A model generated the notes under the pieces. The model saw only the letters and a program-made list of their open reading frames with translations. It had not been told where the DNA came from and made no database searches. The position numbers and the translations under genes were made by a program. A stretch of DNA of 64,000 nt from contig NZ_CAMTTF010000004.1 of the NCBI RefSeq assembly GCF_947077765.1, positions 186,001 through 250,000 on the forward strand, read 5' to 3'. Source of the stretch: Salinibacter grassmerensis (GTDB lineage: Bacteria; Bacteroidota; Rhodothermia; Rhodothermales; Salinibacteraceae). This document shows positions 8,203 to 17,270 of this stretch, piece by piece. How positions within the stretch are numbered: position 1 is the first letter of the stretch; each line of letters starts with the position of its first letter.

Positions 8203-9729
8203 ATGGCCTACGAGAGGTACGAGCCGGTTATCGGCCTGGAGGTGCACGTCCAGCTCCAGACCAACGCCAAGATCTTCAGCCCCGACGCCACGGCATTTGG
8301 GGCCGCCCCCAACAGCCAGGTCGACCCCATCAGCCTCGGCCACCCGGGCACGCTGCCGGTGCTCAACGAAGCGGTGGTCAAGCATGCCCTGCGGCTCGGC
8401 GTGGCAACCCACTGCTCGATCGCGGACCGCTCGGCCTTCGCGCGCAAGCACTACTTCTATCCGGACCTGCCGAAGGGGTATCAGATCTCCCAGTACGACA
8501 CGCCGATCTGCTACGACGGCTACCTGGAGGTCTTCCCTGGTGAGGAGGAAGACGCGTCCCCGTCCGCCCCGGACTCCCGACGTATCGGGCTGACGCGCAT
8601 TCACATGGAGGAGGACGCGGGCAAGTCCGTGCACACCTCGTCCGGCCACACCACCCGACTCGACTACAACCGATGCGGGGTGCCGCTGCTGGAGATGGTG
8701 ACCGAGCCGGACCTCCGCTCTCCACGGGAGGCGCACCTCTTCCTGCGGCGACTGCGGCAGCTGGTGCGCTACCTGGGCATCAGCGACGGCAACATGGAGG
8801 AGGGCTCCCTGCGCTGCGATGCGAACGTGAGCGTGCGCCCTCGGGGCCGCGAGGCCTTCGGGACGCGCACCGAGCTAAAGAACATGAACTCGATGCGCCA
8901 CGTGGAGCAGGCGCTCGACTACGAGATTGCCCGCCAGATTGCCGCCGAGGAGCGGGGCGAGTCCATCACGCAGCAGACCCTGCTCTGGGACACAGACTCG
9001 GGCACGACGCGGCCCATGCGCTCGAAGGAGGAGGCCCACGACTACCGCTACCTGCCCGATCCGGACCTGGTGGAGGTACAGATCGAGGACGACATGATCG
9101 AAGAGGTCCGCGAGGGCCTTCCCGAGCTCCCGCGAGCCCGCCGTCGTCGGTTCGTCGAGGACGTGGGCCTGCCGGAGTACGACGCCGGGGTTCTGACTGA
9201 GGAGCGCGCCGTGGCCGACTACTTCGAGGATGCCCTGCGGCACCTCTACAAGCGCACCAAGGGGGGCGACACCGACGCACAGGCCAAGGCGGTCTCGAAC
9301 TTCGTCATGACGGACGTGATGCGCGTGCTCAACGAGCGGGATCTCTCCGTCGGCGAGTTGGACGTGGGCCCGGAGCGTCTGGCCCAGCTCGTGTTCCTGC
9401 GCCTGGAGGACAAGGTGAATTCCAATGGCGCCCAGGAGGTCTTCGAGGCCATGCTCGACACCCCCGATAAGAGCGCGGGCCGCATCGCCGACGAACGGGA
9501 CCTGATTCAGGTCACCGATCGCGGCGCGATTGCCCCCGTGGTGGAGGACGTCCTGGACGACAATCCAGACAAGGTGGCCACCTACCTCGGCGGCAAAGAC
9601 GGCCTCCTCGGGTTCTTTATCGGCCAGGTGATGCAGCGCTTCGACGGCTCCCCCGATCCGGAGCTGGTCCGGTCGCTGCTTCGGGAAAAGCTCGATGCGC
9701 GGCGGGACACGGCGAATGTCGACGAGTAG
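8203..9729 (+). CDS. gatB: Asp-tRNA(Asn)/Glu-tRNA(Gln) amidotransferase subunit B
   Basis: 508 residues, slightly longer than usual (about 480) because of an acidic insertion (EEEDASPSAPDSRR). GatB hallmarks are VIGLEVHVQLQT at the start, HYFYPDLPKGYQISQYD, the LLEMVTEPDLRSPREA block, and the GSLRCDANVSVRP segment of the zinc/phosphate site region; the C-terminal helical and YqeY-like tail region is present up to LVRSLLREKLD. With GatA and GatC it converts misacylated Glu-tRNA(Gln) or Asp-tRNA(Asn). Neither partner is in this window, which is normal outside Firmicutes operons. The next gene starts 8 bp downstream. Confidence 0.97.
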   Translation: MAYERYEPVIGLEVHVQLQTNAKIFSPDATAFGAAPNSQVDPISLGHPGTLPVLNEAVVKHALRLGVATHCSIADRSAFARKHYFYPDLPKGYQISQYDTPICYDGYLEVFPGEEEDASPSAPDSRRIGLTRIHMEEDAGKSVHTSSGHTTRLDYNRCGVPLLEMVTEPDLRSPREAHLFLRRLRQLVRYLGISDGNMEEGSLRCDANVSVRPRGREAFGTRTELKNMNSMRHVEQALDYEIARQIAAEERGESITQQTLLWDTDSGTTRPMRSKEEAHDYRYLPDPDLVEVQIEDDMIEEVREGLPELPRARRRRFVEDVGLPEYDAGVLTEERAVADYFEDALRHLYKRTKGGDTDAQAKAVSNFVMTDVMRVLNERDLSVGELDVGPERLAQLVFLRLEDKVNSNGAQEVFEAMLDTPDKSAGRIADERDLIQVTDRGAIAPVVEDVLDDNPDKVATYLGGKDGLLGFFIGQVMQRFDGSPDPELVRSLLREKLDARRDTANVDE

Positions 9730-9737
9730 CCGCTCCG

Positions 9738-11156
9738 ATGATTTCCTACGGGTTCCCCCTTTCCAGTGCTGTCCCGTCGGGGCGGTGCGTCCTGGGTGCA
9801 GTTCTCCTCTTCGTTCTGGGCAGTGCCTGCCAGCCCCCCTCCTCCTCGGTCCAGAGCCACCTGACGGGCCAGATCATCGTCGACTCGTCGGCCGGCGCCC
9901 TCGACGCGTACCGCGACATTCGGCTCCTCGTGGTTCGGCCGGACGGGCGCCGCCTGGACACACTGGGCCACGCCCGGCCCGGCCCCGACGGCCACGTCCA
10001 GATGCCGATTTCTGCGCCGGAGCGGAGCGTCTACGCCCTGTCTCTCTGGGGGCGGGGCGGTCGCGAGCAACTCGCAAGCACGGAGTACGTGGTGGCCCCC
10101 GGCGACACCGCCACGCTTCGCGTTCGCCTTCCGCTCCAGGGCGAGGGGCTTCGTCCCGCGTCGCCGGAGAATCGGGCCCTGCAGGCGTACCGCAACGCCA
10201 TGACGATGCACCAGCGCCTGCTCACACGCCGGCTCCGGAATGCCCCGCCCAGCGCCAACGTGCAGGTCCAGAACATCCGCCTCACCAGTAGCGTCCTGTG
10301 GGACCTCCGGGACCGCTACCCCGGCACCTTCGCCGCGGAGTTTGCCGCCGTCGAATCCCTCTCCCTGCTCGAGGGCTGGAACGACTCATTGGTGGCGGCC
10401 CGCGCCCAGCAGATCGGCACCGCCAGCCCGCGCTACGTCGACGCCGCCCACATCGCCCGGCGGGCCGAGGCCCGCCTCTACGGCCACCAGGCGGCGCTCA
10501 CACTTCTCGACACCCTGGAGGTCCGGGCCGCCAATGCGCGGCAGCAGGCTGGGGTCCAGGCCGCCCGCATCCAGGCGTTCCTGGACAGCGCACAGGTGGA
10601 GGCGGCCCTCTCGGCGTCCCAGCGGCTTCGGGCCCGATTTCCGCGCACGTCCTGGGCCGAATGGGCCCGACGCACAGAATACGAGGCGGCCCGGCTGCGG
10701 CCGGGCATGACGGCGCCGAACCTGACGCTCCGGACCCTTCGCGGCGATACCCTCTCCCTCCGCTCCCTTCGGGGCCGGCCCGTCGTTCTCGAGTACTACC
10801 GGCCCGGACTCGACTTGTACGCCCTCCAGCGCCCCCTCCGGAACGCCCTGTACAATGCCACCCGGGCCGACTCCGTCGCGTTCATCTCCATCTCCACCGA
10901 GCCCGACACGCTCGTCAACCGCGCCTTTTTGCGAAACCGACCGCTTCCGGGCCGTCGGGCCATCGCCGCCGACGGGACGAGTGACCCGCTCGTCACCCGG
11001 TACAACGCCGTCCGCGTTCCCCGGTGGGTTCTCATCGACGACACGGGGGCAATCGTGGACTGCTACCGGGCGGGCGATTTCCCAGCCCTCCGGCAAAGCC
11101 TCGCCCAGCTCCTCCGGCCGGAGCCCTCGGCGGACGCCCCGCTGTCCCTTCCCTGA
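9738..11156 (+). CDS. Lipoprotein with TlpA-like thioredoxin fold lacking the CxxC pair
   Basis: 472 residues. The start gives a signal sequence with a lipobox-like VLGSAC, so it is probably a lipoprotein. It has the architecture of Bacteroidota TlpA-family proteins: an N-terminal beta-rich DUF4369-like part, a helical middle (residues about 140-320), and a C-terminal redoxin domain beginning RPGMTAPNLTLRTLRGDTL. Where TlpA proteins have WCxxC, this one reads VVLEYYRPGLDLYALQ, with no Cys. The cis-Pro loop is kept (VRVPRWVLIDDTGAIV). It cannot do dithiol chemistry at that site. It starts 8 bp after gatB. Confidence 0.78.
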   Translation: MISYGFPLSSAVPSGRCVLGAVLLFVLGSACQPPSSSVQSHLTGQIIVDSSAGALDAYRDIRLLVVRPDGRRLDTLGHARPGPDGHVQMPISAPERSVYALSLWGRGGREQLASTEYVVAPGDTATLRVRLPLQGEGLRPASPENRALQAYRNAMTMHQRLLTRRLRNAPPSANVQVQNIRLTSSVLWDLRDRYPGTFAAEFAAVESLSLLEGWNDSLVAARAQQIGTASPRYVDAAHIARRAEARLYGHQAALTLLDTLEVRAANARQQAGVQAARIQAFLDSAQVEAALSASQRLRARFPRTSWAEWARRTEYEAARLRPGMTAPNLTLRTLRGDTLSLRSLRGRPVVLEYYRPGLDLYALQRPLRNALYNATRADSVAFISISTEPDTLVNRAFLRNRPLPGRRAIAADGTSDPLVTRYNAVRVPRWVLIDDTGAIVDCYRAGDFPALRQSLAQLLRPEPSADAPLSLP

Positions 11157-11275
11157 CCGTTTCCGACGATCCTTCATGAAGTCAAAACGTGACGGCCTTG
11201 AAACAGGCCCCGCTGTCCGCGTACTTGGCTCGTGCCGGTTCACCGTTGGTCTCCCGCGATTGCCCCGCCCGTGCC

Positions 11276-11848
11276 ATGCCGTCCGTTCTCTCCGGGACCC
11301 TTTCCTACATCAAGAACTTTCTGCGGGACCAGGATGTCGCGGCGATTGTGCCCTCCTCCTCGTTCCTGGTCCGGCGCGTCTGCAAGTGGATCGACTTCGA
11401 GGAGGACCAGGTCGTCGTCGAGTACGGCCCCGGGAACGGGGTCTTCAGCGAGTTCATCCTCGACCGCATGACGGCGGACTCGACCCTCCTCCTCGTCGAG
11501 AGCAATCCCGACTTCGTGGACATGCTCGAGGAGTGGACGGCCGACGACCCCCGGGCGCTCGTCGTGCAGGACCGGGCCGAGCACATCGTCGACATTCTCG
11601 ACGAGCACGACATGGGGGCGGTCGACTACGTCGTGTCCGGAATCCCCTTTTCCTTCTTCGACGAGGATGAGCGGGAGGAACTGCTCGCCCGAACCCGGGA
11701 CGTGCTCGCGGAAGACGGAAAGTTTCTCGTCTACCAGAACTACAACCACTTGGAAGCCCCGCTCCGCAAGCACTTCTCGGAGGTCACGAAGGAGTACGAG
11801 CTCCGCAACATCCCCCCGACGATGTTTGCCTACGAGGCGCGGAAGTAG
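11276..11848 (+). CDS. Class I SAM-dependent methyltransferase (phospholipid or rRNA type)
   Basis: 190 residues from the ATG at 11276 (MPSVLSGTLSYIKNFLRDQD); an earlier in-frame start at 11189 would add 29 residues with no conserved look. The SAM-binding loop is VVVEYGPGNGVFSEFIL, and the acidic strand 2 end is LLLVESNPDF. Motif IV reads YVVSGIPFSFF, which resembles the N/S-x-P-[FY] motif of KsgA-type dimethyladenosine transferases and of the PmtA-like phospholipid N-methyltransferases. At this length and with DYVVSGIPF it is closer to the phospholipid N-methyltransferase-like group. Substrate uncertain. It is followed by tpiA after 46 bp. Confidence 0.75.
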   Translation: MPSVLSGTLSYIKNFLRDQDVAAIVPSSSFLVRRVCKWIDFEEDQVVVEYGPGNGVFSEFILDRMTADSTLLLVESNPDFVDMLEEWTADDPRALVVQDRAEHIVDILDEHDMGAVDYVVSGIPFSFFDEDEREELLARTRDVLAEDGKFLVYQNYNHLEAPLRKHFSEVTKEYELRNIPPTMFAYEARK

Positions 11849-11894
11849 GACGGCCCCTGCCCGACTCGATTTCCCCCACAACCTCACCCCGTCT

Positions 11895-12677
11895 ATGCTG
11901 GTCGCTGGCAATTGGAAAATGAACACCGACGTCCCGGAAGGCCGGGCGCTCGCCGACGCCATCGCAGAGGACCTTTCGTCCGCGTCGTCCGATCTCGGCA
12001 ATGTGGACGTCCTGGTCTGCCCCTCACACGTTCACCTGCCGGCCGTCCTCGACGCACTGGCGGACACCCCCGTCACGGTGGGGGCCCAGGACATGCACGC
12101 CGAGGACGAAGGGGCCTACACCGGCGACGTGTCCGCCCCCATGCTTACCTCAATCGGGTGTGACGCCGTCATTCTCGGCCACTCCGAGCGGCGCAAGTAC
12201 TACGACGAGACCGACGCCGAGGTCAACGCAAAGGTGAAGCAGGCCCGCGCCCACGGCCTCGTGCCCATCGTGTGCGTCGGCGAGACGCTCGAGCAGCGGA
12301 AGGCGGGGGAGGCCGACACGGTCGTCCAGAACCAGGTGGACGGGGCGCTGTCGGGGGTGTCGATCGACGGCCCGGACGACCTCGTCGTGGCCTACGAACC
12401 GATCTGGGCGATCGGCACCGGCGAGTCGGCCGAGCCTGAGCAGGCGCAGGAGATGCACGCGGTGATCCGGGACGACCTGGCGGGGCGCTACGGCGGCGAC
12501 GTGGCGGACGAGGTGCCGCTCCTCTACGGCGGCAGCATGAAGCCACACAACGCCTACGGCCTCCTCTCCCAGCCCGACATCGACGGTGGCCTCATCGGCA
12601 GCGCCAGCCTCGCGGCCGAGAGCTTTCTCGGGATCGCCGAGAAGGCCGTGGAGGTGTTGGCGGCATCCGAGGACTGA
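11895..12677 (+). CDS. tpiA: Triosephosphate isomerase
   Basis: 260 residues from the ATG at 11895 (MLVAGNWKMNTDVPEG). It interconverts dihydroxyacetone phosphate and glyceraldehyde 3-phosphate. All catalytic parts are visible: NWKMN with the active-site Lys, GHSERRKYY with the catalytic His near residue 95, AYEPIWAIGTG with the catalytic Glu and flexible loop near residue 166, and LLYGGSMKPHNA with the phosphate grip near residue 210. The protein is rich in Asp and Glu. The next gene downstream is the fructose-bisphosphate aldolase, so two consecutive glycolytic steps are neighbours, although a 246-bp gap with a candidate promoter separates them. Confidence 0.98.
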   Translation: MLVAGNWKMNTDVPEGRALADAIAEDLSSASSDLGNVDVLVCPSHVHLPAVLDALADTPVTVGAQDMHAEDEGAYTGDVSAPMLTSIGCDAVILGHSERRKYYDETDAEVNAKVKQARAHGLVPIVCVGETLEQRKAGEADTVVQNQVDGALSGVSIDGPDDLVVAYEPIWAIGTGESAEPEQAQEMHAVIRDDLAGRYGGDVADEVPLLYGGSMKPHNAYGLLSQPDIDGGLIGSASLAAESFLGIAEKAVEVLAASED

Positions 12678-12747
12678 CGCTTCCCGCCCATCGGGGCTTC
12701 GCCGTGGCCTGACGTAGCGACTGGACGCCCGTCCCCCAGTGGATTGG

Positions 12748-12780
12748 TTTGCACGCCGCCTTTCTAAATTCCTATACTTT
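12748..12780 (+). promoter_or_regulatory. Candidate promoter for the aldolase gene
   Basis: In the AT-rich gap between tpiA and the aldolase gene, TTTG (12748-12751) and TATACTTT (12773-12780) are 21 nt apart. This fits the Bacteroidota arrangement TTTG / TAnnTTTG loosely, and TATACT also resembles a classical -10 box. It would give a leader of roughly 135 nt before the ATG at 12924. Confidence 0.35.
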
Positions 12781-12923
12781 CTATTGGGGGCGATGATCGC
12801 CCTGCGTCATCGACGTGGACGAAAACCTTTTCTCTTCTTATTATGTGATGTAATCCCTCGCCGTCCACGCCCGACCGAGGTCTTCCCCTTGTCGATTTGT
12901 CCCACAACCCTCCCAACCGACCC

Positions 12924-14006
12924 ATGGCCCAAGCAACCCGCACCCCCATTGCCAAGCACCTCGGCGACGAAGCCGAAGACCTCCTCGACCACGAGTGTGA
13001 GACCATTCCGAAAGACCAGGTCTACCTTCCCGGCCCGGATTTCGTCGACCGCGTCTGGAAGGGCTCCGACCGCAGTCCTCAGGTCCTCCGGTCGATGCAG
13101 CAGATCTTCAACCACGGTCGCCTTGGCGGGTCTGGCTACATCTCCATCCTGCCCGTCGACCAGGGCATCGAGCACTCCGCCGGCGCCTCCTTCGCGCCGA
13201 ACCCGATGTACTTCGACCCCGAAAACATCGTCAAGCTGGCGATCGAGGGCGGCTGCAACGCCGTGGCCACCACCTACGGCGTGCTCGGCTCCGTGGCGCG
13301 AGACTACGCCCACAAGATCCCCTTCATTCTCAAGATCAATCACAGCGAACTGCTCTCGTACCCGAACCGGTACGACCAGGTGCCGTACGCCCGCGTCGAA
13401 GACGCCTACGAGCAGGGCTGTGTCGGCGTCGGGGCCACGATCTACTGGGGCTCCGAAGAGTCGAACCGCCAGCTGCAGGAGATCTCGAAGATCTTCTCCC
13501 GGGCGCACGAGCTGGGCATGACCACCATCCTCTGGTGCTACGTGCGCAACAAGGAGTTCGTCCTGAACGGCTCCAACTACGAGGGCTCGGCCGACCTCAC
13601 GGGCCAGGCCAACCACCTCGGGGCCACCATCGAGGCGGACATCATTAAGCAGAAGCAGCCGACCCTTACGGGCGGGTACCAGGCCGTGCGGGACCACAAG
13701 GACGACGGCTACGCGAAGGACCCGTCGCTCGTCGACGAGAAGCTGCTGACGGACCACCCGATCGACATGACCCGCTACCAGGTCGCCAACAACTACATGG
13801 GACGCTGCGGCCTGATCAACTCCGGCGGGTCCAGTGGCGAGAACGACCTGCAGCAGGTCGTCCGGACGGCCGTCATCAACAAGCGCGCCGGCGGGATGGG
13901 CCTCATCACGGGGCGCAAGTCGTTCCAGAAGCCGATGGAGGACGGCATCGAGATCCTGAACGCCATCCAGGACGTGTACCTCGACGACGACATCACGATT
14001 GCCTGA
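12924..14006 (+). CDS. fbaB: Class I fructose-bisphosphate aldolase (FbaB/DhnA type)
   Basis: 360 residues from the ATG at 12924 ([20 protein letters not shown]). It has the family features of the bacterial/archaeal class I aldolases: [41 protein letters not shown], and [10 protein letters not shown] near residue 242 in the region that carries the Schiff-base Lys; [12 protein letters not shown] forms the phosphate site. It cleaves fructose 1,6-bisphosphate to triose phosphates without a metal. Length agrees with E. coli FbaB (350). A strong terminator follows at 14056. Confidence 0.95.
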   Translation: MAQATRTPIAKHLGDEAEDLLDHECETIPKDQVYLPGPDFVDRVWKGSDRSPQVLRSMQQIFNHGRLGGSGYISILPVDQGIEHSAGASFAPNPMYFDPENIVKLAIEGGCNAVATTYGVLGSVARDYAHKIPFILKINHSELLSYPNRYDQVPYARVEDAYEQGCVGVGATIYWGSEESNRQLQEISKIFSRAHELGMTTILWCYVRNKEFVLNGSNYEGSADLTGQANHLGATIEADIIKQKQPTLTGGYQAVRDHKDDGYAKDPSLVDEKLLTDHPIDMTRYQVANNYMGRCGLINSGGSSGENDLQQVVRTAVINKRAGGMGLITGRKSFQKPMEDGIEILNAIQDVYLDDDITIA

Positions 14007-14055
14007 GCGCGTCGTCGTGCTGGGCGCTCCCTGCCATTTCGTACCAGGGACTACA

Positions 14056-14091
14056 GCGTGCCTCCACTGCCCGGTGGGGGCACGCTTTTTT
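14056..14091 (+). terminator. Rho-independent terminator after the aldolase gene
   Basis: GCGTGCC and CCAC pair with GTGG and GGCACGC around a short loop, directly followed by six T. It lies 50 bp after the aldolase stop codon. Just behind it GCATCTCA occurs twice within 25 bp. Confidence 0.88.
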
Positions 14092-14114
14092 GCATCTCAG
14101 GGGCTTTCTGCATC

Positions 14115-15020
14115 TCAAGGGCGGGCTGTCTCGTCGCCCTCCCATCGCACGTGCCAGTCCGTCTCCGGCTTCGCCTCGCGACTTCCGCAGCTGTGCGGGA
14201 ACGGCGTCCCACGCTGCTCCTGCCACACGTGCGCCATCCGCGTCTCGTCCGCGGCCCGCACCCGAACCGTCCACTGCGCGTCCGTCTTCTCCGCCCCCAC
14301 GCCCTGCACGGCCGAAAGGGCGGTCGTCCCCAGGCGTCGCCGGAGGGACAGGCACGCCGCCTGCACCGGCCGCGGCTGATGGACCGCCCCGCGCACCCGG
14401 TCGAGATCATGAAGGTGCCCGCGCCGATGCGCTGCCACCAGATCGGCCATGTCGTCGGGGCGGAGCCAGCCGTAGTGCGTGCCGTGGGGCAGCACCAGGG
14501 CAGTGGGGGCAAAGCGGTGTCCGCCGAGGTGGGACGTCTGCCACGCGGCCTCGGGGGCGGTGTCGGCCATGGCCCGGGCGACGGGACGTCCCCACTTGGC
14601 ACAACAGGCATCCCGGCGGCCGTTCACACAGGTGAGCACGAGCGGCCCTGCATCGGTGGCGGGACCGGACGCCCGCAGCGCCTCGGGCACCTGCAAGGCC
14701 GGAATGTCCTCGTAGGCCCCGAGCGACCACTCGCGCACGACCGGCCGTGGCCCGGACCGCACGGCGATGCAGCGAATGCGGCCCGGGTCGTCCCACCGTT
14801 CAAGCCCCCGACGGATGAGCTGCACGCGAAGGTCGGGCATCGTGTCCGTCCACCCCGCAATGGCCCCGTGTACGCTCGGGCCCCAGTCCGCATCCTCGAC
14901 CGCATCTGTGCTCCACGGCGAGGGGTCTTCGATTAGGAGCCAGTGTGCGGCCTCGGTGGCCGTGCCCGTCGGTGATACGTCATGCGAGCGGGCCAGCCGG
15001 GAACAGAAGTCGGAAGCCAT
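14115..15020 (-). CDS. Sucrase/ferredoxin-like (Suc_Fer-like) protein
   Basis: 301 residues from the ATG at 15020 (MASDFCSRLARSHDVSPTGT). Two thioredoxin-like halves are seen. The second half has the diagnostic block CVNGRRDACCAKWGRP followed by TSHLGGHRFAPTALVLPHG, in which the Cys and His residues are thought to hold a [2Fe-2S] cluster in this family. The N-terminal SDFC and TATEAAHWLLIEDPSPW agree with the family pattern. It is named after a potato sucrose-activity clone, but an electron-transfer or redox role is more likely. Its stop lies 24 bp from the aldolase terminator, convergent to it. Confidence 0.85.
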   Translation of the reverse strand: MASDFCSRLARSHDVSPTGTATEAAHWLLIEDPSPWSTDAVEDADWGPSVHGAIAGWTDTMPDLRVQLIRRGLERWDDPGRIRCIAVRSGPRPVVREWSLGAYEDIPALQVPEALRASGPATDAGPLVLTCVNGRRDACCAKWGRPVARAMADTAPEAAWQTSHLGGHRFAPTALVLPHGTHYGWLRPDDMADLVAAHRRGHLHDLDRVRGAVHQPRPVQAACLSLRRRLGTTALSAVQGVGAEKTDAQWTVRVRAADETRMAHVWQEQRGTPFPHSCGSREAKPETDWHVRWEGDETARP

Positions 15021-15289
15021 GTGCACGTCTTTACTGAAGCAGGTGGGGGATCCTCGTGTCGTTCGTATGTGCGGGGACAGCGCCAGATTCTCCGTATCGC
15101 CTCCCAAACGAGACCGGGCCGTCCCTGTCGCCCGCCTGCGGCCAGCTGCACACCGGGGTCGGCGCGGCAGCTAAAAATGGGAACTTGACGGTTCTTTTAT
15201 GGCCGAGAAACCAGCAGGAGCATCGAATCTCGTGCCGGCCCCTCTCGTTCGCCTCACCACGTCGGTTTCCCTCCAAGTTCTTCGTGTCC

Positions 15290-17101
15290 ATGCCCGAGCC
15301 CGAATCGTCCGAGCCCGACGCGGCCTCGCCCGTAGACGATGCCCCCGAGGCCGTCCCCGATACGCCACCGCTCGACCCGTACACGGCCCACTACCCCTCG
15401 TGGGCCCGGGAACTGGCGCGGAAGTACTTCACGAAGACGGTGTCCACCTTCATCCTCCACGGCGATATTCGCGACGTGGTGCCGACGGAAGACCGCGACG
15501 GCGCCCGCATTTACCCGCCGCTCCGGCGCTTCCTGACCGACGACCTGTTTGCCGCCCGCGACGTGGTGGTCTTCTACGACCGCAGCGCCGGAATCCACTT
15601 CGCGGACGCGGCCTCCCGGCAAGACTTCAGCCGCGCCCTGGCCGGGGAGGAGAGCCTCGCCGGCACCGAATACGAGAACAACCTCCCGAAGGCCCCCAAC
15701 AAGGTCTTCGAGCTCCTCGAGAACTACTTCCGTCTCCGCCTCTCGAACGGCACTCGGGTGGCCTGCGTCGTCGACTACGCGGAGACGGTGGCCCCCATGG
15801 CCGAGGCGTCGATGTACTCGGCGCAGGACCGACAGTCGCTCGTGTACCTGCAGAAGTGGTCCCGCGACGCGCTCTTCCTGGAGAACGACTTCACGCTCAC
15901 CCTCCTCACCGAAAACCTAACGGATCTGAACCAACAGCTCGTCCAGAGCCCCCACACCGCCGAGATTTACGTCCCGATTCCCGAGGGGGACGACCGGCAG
16001 GCATACATCGACTGGGCACTGGACGAGCGGGGCGACCTGTTCCGGGCGCACTCGGACGTGTCCCCGGAGGCCCTCGCCCAGAACACGGCGGGCCTCAACT
16101 ACACCCAGCTGCGGACGATCCTGGCCGACGTGCTGGAAAACCAGAACCGACTGACCGCCGCGACGCTCTCCGACCTGAAGAAGGAGTTCATCGAGGCGGA
16201 GGCGTATGGGATGCTTGAGTTTATCGAGACGGACAACTCGCTGGACCTGATCGCGGGCCACACGGAGGCGAAGCGCCACCTGCGACAGGCCGCCCACGCG
16301 GTGCAGACGGGGCAGCACGACGTGCTCCCGATGGGATACCTCGTGAGCGGGCCCGTGGGCTGCGGCAAGACCTTCCTCATCAACTGCTTCGCCGGGGAAA
16401 TTGGGATTCCGATGGTGAAGCTCAAGAACTTCCGCTCGCAGTGGCAGGGCGTGACGGAGGGCAACCTGGAGAAGATTCTGAACCTGCTGGAGGCAATGAC
16501 GCCGGTGGCCGTCATGATCGACGAGGCCGACGCGGCCCTTGGGAACCGCGACATGCAGGGCGACAGCGGCGTGAGCCAGCGCGTCTTCTCACAGATCGTC
16601 TCGTTCATGAGCGACCCGGCGCACCGGGGGCGCGTGATCTTCTTCCTCGTCACGGCCCGCCCCGACCTGATGCCGGTGGACCTCAAGCGACAGGGGCGCG
16701 CCGAGGAGCACCTCTCTCTTTTCTACCCGCACAGCCGCGCGGACCGGGAGGAACTCCTGCAGGTGATGATGCGCCGAACGGGCGTGGACCTGCCGGTCGA
16801 AGAGGTCCCCCCTGAACTGCTAGAGGGCGAGCGGACCTACAGCGGGGCCGACATGGAGGCCGTCCTGACCCGCGCCGCCTTCCGTGCCGCCGGGTCGAAC
16901 GACGGGGCCGTGACGCCGGCCCTCCTGCAGGAAACGGTGAACGACTTCATTCCGCCCACCTACCCGACGGAGGTGGAGCTCCAGCAGCTCGCCGCCGTGC
17001 TGGAGTGCACGAGCCGCGACCTGCTCCCGGAGCGCTTCCGATCGATGAAGCGGGAGGAGGTCGTCGAGCGGCTCGAACAGCTAAAGCGAACGGTGGGCTA
17101 G
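15290..17101 (+). CDS. Two-module AAA ATPase with degenerate first module (Ycf46-like)
   Basis: 603 residues from the ATG at 15290 (MPEPESSEPDAASPVDD). The second module (residues about 315-540) is a complete AAA domain: GPVGCGKTF (Walker A, near 353), VAVMIDEADAAL (Walker B, near 407), a sensor-1-like FFLVTARPDLMP and an arginine-rich LKRQGRAEEH. The first module (about 35-250) looks like an AAA core without Walker A: VACVVDYAETVAP resembles a Walker B strand and LTLLTENLTDLN a sensor 1 strand. This two-part form recalls the Ycf46 group. Target unknown. The acidic Pro-rich N-terminus is probably unstructured. It has a gene-free 5' side and is followed by the amidohydrolase trio. Confidence 0.8.
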   Translation: MPEPESSEPDAASPVDDAPEAVPDTPPLDPYTAHYPSWARELARKYFTKTVSTFILHGDIRDVVPTEDRDGARIYPPLRRFLTDDLFAARDVVVFYDRSAGIHFADAASRQDFSRALAGEESLAGTEYENNLPKAPNKVFELLENYFRLRLSNGTRVACVVDYAETVAPMAEASMYSAQDRQSLVYLQKWSRDALFLENDFTLTLLTENLTDLNQQLVQSPHTAEIYVPIPEGDDRQAYIDWALDERGDLFRAHSDVSPEALAQNTAGLNYTQLRTILADVLENQNRLTAATLSDLKKEFIEAEAYGMLEFIETDNSLDLIAGHTEAKRHLRQAAHAVQTGQHDVLPMGYLVSGPVGCGKTFLINCFAGEIGIPMVKLKNFRSQWQGVTEGNLEKILNLLEAMTPVAVMIDEADAALGNRDMQGDSGVSQRVFSQIVSFMSDPAHRGRVIFFLVTARPDLMPVDLKRQGRAEEHLSLFYPHSRADREELLQVMMRRTGVDLPVEEVPPELLEGERTYSGADMEAVLTRAAFRAAGSNDGAVTPALLQETVNDFIPPTYPTEVELQQLAAVLECTSRDLLPERFRSMKREEVVERLEQLKRTVG

Positions 17102-17270
17102 GGCCGCCCGCGCCCCCTTCCCGGCCGCCCTGCTCCTCCCGCGCGACGAAATGCATCCGGAGACGATGGACGCACGGACAGGCGCAACGGCCCGGATGAC
17201 ACTGTCCATCGGCGCCCTTATGTTACGGATGATTTGGTTTCCCGCTCCTCATTGGACGCACGCCGCCCGC

